Below, one piece after another: positions 34,930-43,751 of a stretch of DNA of 54,230 nucleotides (the first letter of the stretch is position 1; every line of letters begins with the position of its first letter). Source of the stretch: Clostridiales bacterium (GTDB taxonomy: Bacteria; Bacillota; Clostridia; Christensenellales; Borkfalkiaceae). Where the stretch lies: contig SVIT01000005.1 of the NCBI GenBank assembly GCA_015069365.1, positions 1 through 54,230 of the forward strand. The letters run 5' to 3'. The notes beneath the pieces were generated by a model that made no database searches, was not told the DNA's origin, and worked only from the letters and a program-made list of their open reading frames with translations. Both the position numbers and the translations under genes were made by a program.

Positions 34930-35574
34930 ATGGATTTGTTACGTGAACACACGCAAGCTCAATTGTCTGAAGTTGAGTTGGAAGCGCAAAAACATAACGC
35001 AATGATTAAAGAACGGTATCGCAGATTGCAAAATGCGGTTGCCGAACAGCTTGCTACGGAAATTCGTGAAGAAGAAACCAAAAACGTGGCAGACGTTATT
35101 ACGCCCGAAAAACCTTCGTTGTATATTTCTCCCGCAGCGATCAACACGGCTGTGTTAGAACAAACCCCTCAGGTGACCGAATACGTCTCGCCTGCGGCAG
35201 ACGCTTTGTTCACGACGAAAAAGTTTGAGAACATGCAGGCTTATAACGAGACGCAGGCTGTTTCTGCGCCCGTAGAGTTTGCAAAACCCACTGTAACGGC
35301 GGAGGCGGTTAAAGAGGTTAGCTATTCTTTGACACCTTTTGCAAAGGTTGTTATGGCTATTTTCACTTTGGTGATTGTTGCGATGCTCACGTTGATCTGT
35401 GTAAACACGCAGGTTATTCATCGCAATAATATTCGCATCAAGAACCTTGAAGAAAAGAAAGAGCAGTTGATGGAAGAGTATCAAGACATTCAAGAACGTA
35501 TCGAGGCGGCAAAATCGGAAGAGACGATCAGACAGTATGCCGAATCGCAAGGTATGGTCTGGGCAGGAAATTAA
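34930..35574 (+). CDS. ftsL: FtsL-like division protein with long cytoplasmic N-terminus
   Basis: 214 residues: a hydrophilic N-terminal region of about 136 residues, one membrane helix (about 137-158), then an extracytoplasmic coiled coil (about 168-200) ending IRQYAESQGMVWAGN. That topology and its place between rsmH and the division PBP identify it as FtsL, which with FtsQ/DivIB activates septal wall synthesis. FtsL proteins are usually 90-120 residues, so the N-terminal domain is about 100 residues longer than usual. Part of that domain (1-50) is itself helical and charged. GGAGGAATAGG precedes the ATG. Confidence 0.8.
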   Translation: MDLLREHTQAQLSEVELEAQKHNAMIKERYRRLQNAVAEQLATEIREEETKNVADVITPEKPSLYISPAAINTAVLEQTPQVTEYVSPAADALFTTKKFENMQAYNETQAVSAPVEFAKPTVTAEAVKEVSYSLTPFAKVVMAIFTLVIVAMLTLICVNTQVIHRNNIRIKNLEEKKEQLMEEYQDIQERIEAAKSEETIRQYAESQGMVWAGN

Positions 35575-35588
35575 AAAACGGAGTACAT

Positions 35589-37343
35589 ATTATCAAACAA
35601 TCTAATAAAGAATATTCGGTAACGATTTTACGAAAGAGGTTATTCGCCATCTCCTTGGCGGTAACCTTTCTTTTTTGTCTTTTATGCGGTAGATTTTTCT
35701 ACGTCCAAGTTCTTTGGAGCGAAGAATTGAACTATCGCGCACTCGATCAATGGACAAGGGAAATCCCCATTGTTGCCCAGCGAGGTAAGATAACGGATAG
35801 AAACGGAGTAGTGCTCGCCGACAATTCGACGGCGTACACGGTTTTTGCGCGCTCTAATGCAGTAAAAGACGTTGAAAAGACCGCCGCTCTTCTTTCGCAG
35901 TCTTTAGGCTTGCAGGAGAAAACCGTCTACGAAAAACTGACGAGGAAAAAAGCTTCGGAGGTGACGGTTGCAAAAAAAGTCGGTAAAGCGGAAATCTCCA
36001 AATTATCCGATCTGTCCTTGGACGGGATTTATTATTCTAGGGATAATATTCGGTACTATCCCAAGGGCGACGCGCTTTGTCAGGTGGTGGGTTTTACTTC
36101 TTCCGACAGTGTGGGGACGACGGGGATTGAAAAATATTACGAGGAATATTTGGCAGGGAAACGCGGAGAGTTATTATATGAAACTGATCTGGTTGGGATA
36201 GAAATCGAGAATAGCGTGGCTACGTATCTGCCAGCGGAAAACGGATATAACGTAGAGCTGACGATTGATTACGGAATACAGGAACTTGCGGAGAGCGCAT
36301 TAGAACGAGCTGCGAAGACCTACTCTCCTGCCTCTGCGGAATGTATCGTTTTGGACGTGAATACGTTTGAGGTGCTTGCTTTGGCGAACTATCCGTCGTA
36401 CGATCTTAATGAGGTGCCCAGAAACGATACGGAGCTGTTAAACAGCCTTACGAGAAATCGCTTGGTTTGCGACGTTTACGAGCCTGGTTCTACGTTTAAA
36501 ATTATCACTTCCGCGGCGAATATCGAAGAGCATTTACAAGGCAATCCTAAGGCGTTTTCGACAAATTATGTGTTTCCCAGCGCCCGCACCAGATCCGTGG
36601 ATGGAACGACGGTAAAGTGTTGGAGTAATCATGCTAATGGAAAACACTGCAATCAAACGCTTTCGGACGCGCTAAATACCAGTTGCAATCCCTGCTTTAC
36701 GGATATAGCCTTATCGCTTGGGACACAGACATTTTACGAATATCTTTCGGCGTTCGGGTTTGGAAAAAAGACGGGGATAGATTACGGCGGCGAGGCGTAT
36801 GGTTTATTGCTCAATGAAAAAATAGTGCGCGGTTGTGATCTGGCGCGTATCGGCTTTGGTCAGACGGTCGCGGTTACGGGGATACAGCTTGCTTGCGCAG
36901 CGGCTTCGGCGGTCAACGGTGGGTATTATTATGCGCCGAGACTGGTAAAGCGCATTTATGCGGACGATGGGTACGTGGTAAAGGCAACGGAGCCCGTTTT
37001 AAAAAACAGGACGATTAGCGAGCGCGCCTCGGAGATTTTGGTCGATATGTTGGAAGGGGTAGTCAGCAAAGGCAGCGGTAAAAAGGCGTATTTGGAGGGG
37101 TATGGCGTAGGTGGTAAAACAGGTACTGCGCAAAAATATGAGGACGGGCGTATTGCCGTGGGGAAATACGTTTCGTCATTCGTTGGCTTTTTCCCTGCGC
37201 ATGCGCCGAAATATCTCGCGCTAGTGATTGTGGACGAACCGCAAGGCGCATATTACGGGAGCGTTGTAGCCTCACCCGTCGCAAAAGAAATTTTTGAGGG
37301 GATTATTTCCTTAAAAAACATACAACCGCAGATGAAAGAATAA
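35589..37343 (+). CDS. Division-type class B penicillin-binding protein (FtsI/PBP2b/SpoVD family), ATT start
   Basis: A septal peptidoglycan transpeptidase, 584 residues from the proposed start. SxxK (STFK, S301/K304), SxN (SCN, 365-367) and KTG (510-512) are intact, and the PBP dimer domain is RGKITDRNG. No PASTA domain follows, unlike B. subtilis PBP2B and SpoVD. The first TTG (35655) lies inside the membrane helix and is unsuitable. The frame is open upstream and encodes SNKEYSVTILRKRLFAIS, the expected cytoplasmic stretch. No ATG, GTG or TTG occurs there, but an ATT at 35589 sits 5 nt after GGAG (35580-35583). An ATT start is therefore proposed, as known for infC. Confidence 0.88.
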   Translation: MIKQSNKEYSVTILRKRLFAISLAVTFLFCLLCGRFFYVQVLWSEELNYRALDQWTREIPIVAQRGKITDRNGVVLADNSTAYTVFARSNAVKDVEKTAALLSQSLGLQEKTVYEKLTRKKASEVTVAKKVGKAEISKLSDLSLDGIYYSRDNIRYYPKGDALCQVVGFTSSDSVGTTGIEKYYEEYLAGKRGELLYETDLVGIEIENSVATYLPAENGYNVELTIDYGIQELAESALERAAKTYSPASAECIVLDVNTFEVLALANYPSYDLNEVPRNDTELLNSLTRNRLVCDVYEPGSTFKIITSAANIEEHLQGNPKAFSTNYVFPSARTRSVDGTTVKCWSNHANGKHCNQTLSDALNTSCNPCFTDIALSLGTQTFYEYLSAFGFGKKTGIDYGGEAYGLLLNEKIVRGCDLARIGFGQTVAVTGIQLACAAASAVNGGYYYAPRLVKRIYADDGYVVKATEPVLKNRTISERASEILVDMLEGVVSKGSGKKAYLEGYGVGGKTGTAQKYEDGRIAVGKYVSSFVGFFPAHAPKYLALVIVDEPQGAYYGSVVASPVAKEIFEGIISLKNIQPQMKE

Positions 37344-37377
37344 GATAGAGTATCGGTTAAATAGGAAGGAGGAAAGT

Positions 37378-38856
37378 ATGCGGTTATCAAAACTGTTAGA
37401 GGCGATAGGGAACGGAAAAATGATTTTTGACGGGGACTGGGAACGTGAGATTGCGGTTCTGTCCGCGGATAGCAGGAAAGAACAAATTAGCGGGTTGTTC
37501 TTTTGTTTAAAAGGGGAACAGACAGATTCGCATACGTGTGTGGACGAGGCGATTAAAAACGGTGCTGTGGCGATTGTAACGGAGAGAGAACTTTCCGTTT
37601 CAGTGCCTCAAATCTTGGTTGCAGATACGCGATATGCGCTTGGTCGGCTGTCTTCCGTTTTCTATGAAGAGCCATCCTCGCATTTGAAAGTGATCGGGGT
37701 CACGGGAACGAACGGAAAAACGACAACCTCGTACATGGTAGCGTCAATTTTGCGCGAAGAGGGCAAAAACGTGGGGATTATCGGTACACTTGGAGTTTTT
37801 TATAACCAAGTCGCAAGACCGAGCGATCTAACAACGCCAGACCCGATTGCATTGCACGCGACCTTGGCAGAAATGTATAGACATGGGGTCGAATACGTTG
37901 TTATGGAAGTGTCGGCGCACGCGCTGTATTATAAAAAGACGGTAGGGGTTGCGTTTACCGCTTGTCTTTTCACGAATTTTACGCAGGACCATTTGGACTT
38001 TTTCGGTACGATGCAAGCATATAAGCAGGCGAAAAAGCTGCTCTTTTCCGAGGATATGTGTCCTCTTGCAATCTTGAACGGTGATGAAGACCTCGGCAGA
38101 GAAATCGGTCTTGACCGTGATAAAATCAAGGCTTTAAAGACAGTTTATTACGGTTTGCATACGCCGTCCGATTCCTTCGCCGTCATTACAGAGGAAAGCT
38201 TAAAAGGTACGGAATGTGTGCTGAATTTAAGCGATAAGCTCTGTCGTGTTTCACTCTCTATGATGGGCAAACACAACGTGTATAACGCGCTTGCTGCGTC
38301 GGTATGTGCAAAATGTTTAGGCTGTTCGCTGCAATCGATTGCAATCGGTTTGAAATCGGTGAATACCGTGGAGGGAAGATTGCAGTCGGTCGGTTCCTTT
38401 CACGGGGCGGATATTTTCGTGGATTTTGCGCATACGCCAGACGGTTTAGGGAAATCTTTAGATGCGTTGAGATTGCACTGTAAGGGCAGGTTGATTTGTC
38501 TTTTTGGTTGCGGGGGAAACAGGGATAAAGGCAAACGCCTTTTAATGGGGGAGATTGCCGCAAAAAAAGCAGATTTTTCCGTGCTGACATCGGATAATCC
38601 TAGGTATGAAGATCCGTTGGATATTATTTCGGGGATAGAAAAAGGATACCGACGATTTTCCGTGTATTACGTGGTGGTTCCCGATCGAAAGAGGGCAATC
38701 GAGTACGCTTTAGAGTTCTTAAAAAAAGGGGATATTCTTTTGGTCGCAGGGAAAGGCGGCGAACAGTATCAAGAGATAATGGGTATAAAATATCCTTTCA
38801 ACGACCACGATATTATCAAGGAAAAATTGAGAAAAACGGAAAAATTCAGCGGATAA
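37378..38856 (+). CDS. murE: UDP-MurNAc-tripeptide synthetase MurE, meso-diaminopimelate type
   Basis: MurE adds the third amino acid of the stem peptide. The 492-residue protein has the Mur ligase ATP loop GTNGKTTT (110-117) and the carbamylated-Lys region. The specificity motif DNPR (406-409) marks enzymes that add meso-diaminopimelate, where lysine-adding enzymes have a different motif such as DDPN. The wall is therefore predicted to be meso-diaminopimelate type. AGGAGGAAAG precedes the ATG, 34 bp after the PBP stop. Confidence 0.97.
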   Translation: MRLSKLLEAIGNGKMIFDGDWEREIAVLSADSRKEQISGLFFCLKGEQTDSHTCVDEAIKNGAVAIVTERELSVSVPQILVADTRYALGRLSSVFYEEPSSHLKVIGVTGTNGKTTTSYMVASILREEGKNVGIIGTLGVFYNQVARPSDLTTPDPIALHATLAEMYRHGVEYVVMEVSAHALYYKKTVGVAFTACLFTNFTQDHLDFFGTMQAYKQAKKLLFSEDMCPLAILNGDEDLGREIGLDRDKIKALKTVYYGLHTPSDSFAVITEESLKGTECVLNLSDKLCRVSLSMMGKHNVYNALAASVCAKCLGCSLQSIAIGLKSVNTVEGRLQSVGSFHGADIFVDFAHTPDGLGKSLDALRLHCKGRLICLFGCGGNRDKGKRLLMGEIAAKKADFSVLTSDNPRYEDPLDIISGIEKGYRRFSVYYVVVPDRKRAIEYALEFLKKGDILLVAGKGGEQYQEIMGIKYPFNDHDIIKEKLRKTEKFSG

Positions 38857-38869
38857 AGAAGGGTTTCAC

Positions 38870-39838
38870 ATGGTTAAAATATATCTTTGGACAGCGATTG
38901 TTTCCTTTTTGCTGTCATTTGTATTTTGTATTGTCTTGATACCGATTTTAAAGAGATTGAAAGCAGGACAAAATATTCTCGTTTACGTAAAAGAGCATAA
39001 GACAAAAAGCGGTACGCCCACTATGGGCGGTATCGCGTTTATCGCCGCGGCAATTCTCGCTGCGGTTATTTTTATCGGTAAAACGGGCAAGGGTGAGGGT
39101 AAAACGGTGCTGATTACAATCGCCGTTGGGGTGTCGTATATGATTGTCGGCTTGCTGGACGATTTTTTGAAAAAACGCCGTAAGGAGAATTTAGGGTTGC
39201 GCGCTTGGCAAAAATTTTCCTTTCAATTCCTGATTGCTGTTTTTTGTGGAATTTACTGTTTGCGCGCAGGATTGACAAGGATATATCTGCCGTTTACGAG
39301 CTTGGACTTTGACTTTGGTTGGTGGATTATTCCGTTTGTGGTGTTTGTATTTTTGGCGACAGTAAACGCAGTCAATTTGACGGACGGCTTGGACGGTTTA
39401 GCGGCTGGCACAGGTGCACCGTTTTTTATCGTTTTAGGGACTTTGATTGTTATTCGCGGCGGGGCGCAAGGCCTGGCTTTGATTTCGTTTTCTCTGACAG
39501 GGGCTCTTTTGGCGTATCTTTGTTTCAACGTTTCTCCAGCTTCGGTTTTTATGGGGGATACAGGGTCGCTGTCGCTGGGTGGGTTTGCCGCCTGCATCGC
39601 CGTGTTCAGCGGTAATGCGTTATATATAGCCGTTGTGGGTATTTGTTTCGTACTTTCGGTCATATCTGTGATTATGCAGGTAATATATTATAAAGTAACG
39701 CACGGAAAAAGAATTTTTCTAATGGCTCCGATTCATCATCACTTTCAGGAAAAGGGGTATTCGGAAGCCCGCATTTCGTATGCGTATTCCCTCATTACGG
39801 CGTTTTTGGGGGCTCTTTGTGTCATTTCGGTATTATAA
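38870..39838 (+). CDS. mraY: Phospho-MurNAc-pentapeptide transferase MraY
   Basis: MraY moves phospho-MurNAc-pentapeptide to undecaprenyl phosphate, forming lipid I. It has 322 residues and about ten membrane helices. Conserved cytoplasmic motifs are TPTMGG (near 45), LLDD (Mg-binding region near 103), NAVNLTDGLDGLAAG (near 167), FMGDTGSLSLGG (near 229) and the HHH of PIHHHFQEKG. It lies 13 bp after murE. Confidence 0.98.
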   Translation: MVKIYLWTAIVSFLLSFVFCIVLIPILKRLKAGQNILVYVKEHKTKSGTPTMGGIAFIAAAILAAVIFIGKTGKGEGKTVLITIAVGVSYMIVGLLDDFLKKRRKENLGLRAWQKFSFQFLIAVFCGIYCLRAGLTRIYLPFTSLDFDFGWWIIPFVVFVFLATVNAVNLTDGLDGLAAGTGAPFFIVLGTLIVIRGGAQGLALISFSLTGALLAYLCFNVSPASVFMGDTGSLSLGGFAACIAVFSGNALYIAVVGICFVLSVISVIMQVIYYKVTHGKRIFLMAPIHHHFQEKGYSEARISYAYSLITAFLGALCVISVL

Positions 39839-39849
39839 AAGGAGTAGCT

Positions 39850-41337
39850 ATGTATTTAAGTAGACAGGTGTTTTTGGTGTTAGGGTTGTCAAAATCGGGG
39901 AAAGCCGCGGCGGAGTTTTTGCTTGCGCGCAACGCGTTTGTATACGTGTATGACGACCTTTTGGGGGAACGCATAGAACAAACGATGGGAGAACTTGAGA
40001 AAAAGGGCGCAAGGAGGGTTAAAAAGGAGGACTTATCCCGTATGCCCGAGGTGTGCGACGTGTTGGTGCTCAGCCCTGGGATCCCGATTGATCATGCCTT
40101 GGCTGTTGCCTTTAAGCGGGCGGGCAGAGCGGTGATCGGGGAAACGGAGCTTGCCGCGAGGTATATGCACGCACCTGTAATCGCCGTTACTGGTACAAAC
40201 GGGAAAACAACGACGGTTTCTATGTTGACGGAAGTGCTAAAAAAAGGCGGCTTTCACGCGCAATCCTGCGGAAATATCGGCACGCCCATGGTGGCTTTTT
40301 GTGTGGATAATTCTATGGATATGGCGGTGGCAGAGATTTCCAGTTTTCAGTTGGAAACTCTGCAATCGCTTCGTCCGCACGTTGCGGTGGTTTTGAATAT
40401 CACAGAGGATCATCTTAATCGTCATTACAACATGGAAAATTACATATTTTTGAAGGCAAAACTCCTGAAGAATAGCACCGAGGCGGAGTATGCAGTGCTT
40501 AATTATGATGATGCGACGGTTAGGGGATTTGCAGCCAAGACAAAGGCGAGGACGGTTTATTTCTCCGTTCGTGAACGGATCAACGGTGCGTTTTACGATA
40601 GCGGTACTCTCTATTTTGGGAAGGAGAAAATTCTTTCCGTTTCCGATCTGCCGATCGGCGGCGTTCATAATGTGCAGAATGCGTTGGCGGTGATTGCCGC
40701 GGCGAAGATTATGGGGGTAAAGAACGAGGATATTGCCTCTGCGTTGAGGGATTTTAAAGGGATTAAGCATAGGATTGAGACGGTTGGGGAGATCGACGGG
40801 GTGACGTTTGTGGACGATTCCAAGGGAACGAACGTAGACGCTACGATTAAGGCGATCGAGGCGATGAAACAACCCACTGTTTTGCTCCTTGGGGGAAAAA
40901 ATAAGGGTTACGATTATAAAAAACTCTTTTCCGTGATTACTCAATCGCAGGTGGTCCATGCGGTCTTGTACGGTGAAAACCGCTTTGCACTGTTGAAAAG
41001 TGCAAGGGAGAGCGGTTTTGAAAGAATCACTCTTTGCGAAGATTTTTCTTTTGCGGTACGGATTGCTGCGTGGAAAGCGGAGAGCGGGCAAACGGTGCTG
41101 TTAAGCCCTGCCAGCGCAAGCTTTGACGAGTTTGCCAACTATGAAGAAAGGGGGGATAAATTTGTCGAGATTGTCCATATGCTTGCGCCAAAGCAAGAGG
41201 AAACACGGCAGGAAGTTGAAAGCGAAGTCCAAAGTACAAACGGAGCCGAGACGGGAGAGGGGGAAGAGTCGGGCGGCTTGGACTACGGGCTTGAAGACGC
41301 CGTCTGTATTGACGGAGAGTGCGGCGAAACGGAGTAA
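39850..41337 (+). CDS. murD: UDP-MurNAc-L-alanine:D-glutamate ligase MurD with acidic tail
   Basis: MurD adds D-Glu, supplied by MurI, to UDP-MurNAc-L-Ala. The 495-residue protein has VTGTNGKTTTVSML, the SPGIP turn near residue 70 and FVDDSKGTN in the last domain. The family length is about 450. The extra C-terminal residues, from QEETRQEVESEVQ to the end, form a strongly acidic tail. This tail is read from the same DNA as the start of ftsW in another frame. The ATG at 39850 follows AAAGGAG. An in-frame codon at 39817 lies inside mraY and is rejected. Confidence 0.95.
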   Translation: MYLSRQVFLVLGLSKSGKAAAEFLLARNAFVYVYDDLLGERIEQTMGELEKKGARRVKKEDLSRMPEVCDVLVLSPGIPIDHALAVAFKRAGRAVIGETELAARYMHAPVIAVTGTNGKTTTVSMLTEVLKKGGFHAQSCGNIGTPMVAFCVDNSMDMAVAEISSFQLETLQSLRPHVAVVLNITEDHLNRHYNMENYIFLKAKLLKNSTEAEYAVLNYDDATVRGFAAKTKARTVYFSVRERINGAFYDSGTLYFGKEKILSVSDLPIGGVHNVQNALAVIAAAKIMGVKNEDIASALRDFKGIKHRIETVGEIDGVTFVDDSKGTNVDATIKAIEAMKQPTVLLLGGKNKGYDYKKLFSVITQSQVVHAVLYGENRFALLKSARESGFERITLCEDFSFAVRIAAWKAESGQTVLLSPASASFDEFANYEERGDKFVEIVHMLAPKQEETRQEVESEVQSTNGAETGEGEESGGLDYGLEDAVCIDGECGETE

Positions 41338-42454
41338 ACCAAAAGGCGATATACTGATATTAATTCTTACCGTTTTGCTGTCGGGGTTTGGGATAATCGC
41401 GATTTATTCCGCCAGTCGTTACGTTGCAAAAACGCAGTATGGGGACGCTTGGTATTTTGTCAAAAAACAGCTAATCGGTTTCCTTGGCGGCATTGTCGCG
41501 ATGCTGTTGTGTGCAAAACTTGATTATCAAAAGTTAAAAGGAAAAAGAGTGCGTTGGATTGCTTTAATCCTACCTATGATCCTACTTGCGTTGGTGTTTG
41601 TGCCAGGGGTGGGGAAAACGAACTATGGGGCGACCCGTTGGATAGGCGTTGGGGGTGTTACCATTCAGCCATCCGAGCTTGCGAAATACGGGTTTGTCAT
41701 ATTTGCGTCAGCGTATATGTCGGAAAATATGGGGGATATGCGTACCTTTAAGGGCGTTCTTCCCGTGTTAATGGCAGGGGCAGGTATTTGTGTACTGATC
41801 ATTTTAGAACCGAATATGTCTGTTACGATGTGCGTGGGTATGTTGATGCTTGCAATGCTGTTTTTGGGCGGTATGAAGATAAAGCATTTCCTTGTGATTT
41901 TTATCCCTGCTTTATGCGTAGTGCCGATAATGATCCTTGCAGAACCTTACCGACTCTCCCGCTTAAGCGCATTTTTAGATCCTTGGGAGAATCCAAGGGG
42001 AGAGGGGTATCAACTGATACAATCCTTATATGCGCTAGGCAACGGCGGTTGGTTTGGGACGGGGCTTTTTAATTCTCGGCAAAAATACCGTTTTTTACCG
42101 TTTGCGGAGAGTGATTTTATCCTTTCTATTATTGGGGAAGAGCTTGGGTTTGTGGGAATATTCGTCTTATTCTGCGTGTGCGCGTTGCTGATTTTTCGCA
42201 GGATAAAGACGGCGTCGGGAACGAGGGATTTCTTTTCCTTTTTCATGGCGTCGGGGATAACTTTGGTCTACGGAATACAAATGGTGATTAATGCCTTGGT
42301 CGTCAGCGGCAGCATTCCGCCGACGGGTTTGCCGCTTCCGCTTATTAGTTCGGGAAATACCTCGTTGATTATCACAATGGCGTCAATGGGGGTGCTGTAT
42401 TCCATTTCCGCAAACAACACAAAATTCTCTGATAGTTCATACAATAAAGCATAA
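41291..42454 (+). CDS. ftsW: SEDS family glycosyltransferase FtsW (SpoVE-like)
   Basis: A peptidoglycan polymerase working with the class B PBP at the septum, with about ten membrane helices beginning at GDILILILTVLLSGFGIIAIYS. SEDS signatures are present: TRWIGVGGVTIQPSELAK, PFAESDFILSIIGEELGF and the final TGLPLPLISSGNTS. The start is uncertain. The frame runs back to 41123 inside murD, and only TTG codons at 41291 and 41309 give a short N-terminal tail. TTG 41291 is chosen without a good ribosome site. Translation is probably coupled to murD through the overlap. Confidence 0.92.
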   Translation: MKTPSVLTESAAKRSKPKGDILILILTVLLSGFGIIAIYSASRYVAKTQYGDAWYFVKKQLIGFLGGIVAMLLCAKLDYQKLKGKRVRWIALILPMILLALVFVPGVGKTNYGATRWIGVGGVTIQPSELAKYGFVIFASAYMSENMGDMRTFKGVLPVLMAGAGICVLIILEPNMSVTMCVGMLMLAMLFLGGMKIKHFLVIFIPALCVVPIMILAEPYRLSRLSAFLDPWENPRGEGYQLIQSLYALGNGGWFGTGLFNSRQKYRFLPFAESDFILSIIGEELGFVGIFVLFCVCALLIFRRIKTASGTRDFFSFFMASGITLVYGIQMVINALVVSGSIPPTGLPLPLISSGNTSLIITMASMGVLYSISANNTKFSDSSYNKA

Positions 42455-42467
42455 GGAGCTTTTTCGT

Positions 42468-43724
42468 ATGGACAAATTTGTAATAAACGGCGGTGAAAAA
42501 TTGTGTGGAAAATTACAGGCACAAGGTGCTAAAAATGCGGTGCTACCATTGTTGGCGGCGTCGGTTTTGACGGATGAACAGGTGAAGATAAGAGGTGTAC
42601 CGCAGATACGAGACGTTGAAAATATGTTACATATTCTGACTGAGGTCGGTTGTACGGTAAAACGCCAAAAAGATTGTGCCGTGATCGACAGTTCGAGCGC
42701 AGTTTCCCACGAAATCCCCACGCGGTTGACCAAGGAACTGCGTTCTTCCGTTTTTATGTTAGGGTCGGTTTTGACTCGTTTTCACCGTGCAAAAATCTCC
42801 TATCCTGGGGGCTGTGATATCGGCTTACGTCCGATTGATCTGCATCTTTCGGGATTAAAACGTCTTGGCGTCAAGATCGTGGAAAAGGACGGATATATTC
42901 ATTGTGAAGCGCAAAGGCTGCAAGGCGCGGATATTTTACTGGATTTTCCCAGTGTGGGTGCGACGGAAAATATTATTTTAGCTGCAGTTAAGGCGGAGGG
43001 GCTCACGGTGATACGCAACGCCGCAAAAGAGCCTGAAATTGTAGATTTGCAGCATTTTCTCAACGCCATGGGCGCGAACGTAAGAGGTGCGGGCGGTGGA
43101 ACGATTGTTATAGAGGGCGTAAAACGTCTACACGGAGTCGATTATACGGCGATGGGTGACAGAATAGAGGTGGGAACGTATCTCGTGGCGACGGCGATTT
43201 GTGGCGGCGAAATCGAGACGAGCGGGGTTCCTGCAGAAAATCTTGCGGCTCTTTTACATAAATTGCGTGAAAATGGTTGCAAAATACATACAAAAAATGA
43301 TAAAATACTATTGCGGAGCGATGGTAGACTGACCTCGGTGGATTTGGTAGAGACAATGCCTTTTCCTGGTTTTCCTACCGATCTGCAGGCGCAATATGCA
43401 GCCCTTTGCTGTACTGCGCGCGGTTCAACGCTCATTATGGAGAACTTGTTTGAAACAAGATATAGATATGCGGCGGAGCTTAAACGCATGGGGGCGGATA
43501 TTACGGTTCGCGGACGCGCGGCATTGATACGCGGCGTGGAGAAATTGCACGGAGCTTGCGTAATGGCGAGCGATCTTCGCGGTGGGGCGGCGCTCGTTGT
43601 GGCGGCGCTGAATGCCGAGGGGCAAACCACGGTCACAGATATCGCTTATATAGATCGCGGGTATGCTGATCTTGAGGGGAAATTTCGCAGGCTTGGCGCG
43701 AAAATAAAACGTGTGCGAATTTAA
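42468..43724 (+). CDS. murA: UDP-GlcNAc 1-carboxyvinyltransferase MurA
   Basis: MurA performs the first committed wall step, moving enolpyruvate from PEP to UDP-GlcNAc. The 418-residue protein carries K22-N23 and the catalytic cysteine C116 (YPGGCDIGLRPIDLHL), so a fosfomycin-sensitive enzyme is expected; resistant forms have Asp there. It sits where murG and murB lie in the B. subtilis cluster. It begins 13 bp after ftsW with AAGGAG upstream. Confidence 0.97.
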   Translation: MDKFVINGGEKLCGKLQAQGAKNAVLPLLAASVLTDEQVKIRGVPQIRDVENMLHILTEVGCTVKRQKDCAVIDSSSAVSHEIPTRLTKELRSSVFMLGSVLTRFHRAKISYPGGCDIGLRPIDLHLSGLKRLGVKIVEKDGYIHCEAQRLQGADILLDFPSVGATENIILAAVKAEGLTVIRNAAKEPEIVDLQHFLNAMGANVRGAGGGTIVIEGVKRLHGVDYTAMGDRIEVGTYLVATAICGGEIETSGVPAENLAALLHKLRENGCKIHTKNDKILLRSDGRLTSVDLVETMPFPGFPTDLQAQYAALCCTARGSTLIMENLFETRYRYAAELKRMGADITVRGRAALIRGVEKLHGACVMASDLRGGAALVVAALNAEGQTTVTDIAYIDRGYADLEGKFRRLGAKIKRVRI

Positions 43725-43751
43725 CGCACAGAATACAAAAGAGGTAGGGCA

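Noticed and set aside
35655..37343. TTG at 35655 as the start of the division PBP
   Set aside because: It would begin inside the membrane helix and remove the basic cytoplasmic residues; the upstream frame is open and has a ribosome site before an ATT.
40237..41091. 284-codon minus-strand frame opposite murD
   Set aside because: MurD motifs are intact on the plus strand across the whole interval; there is no support for a second gene.
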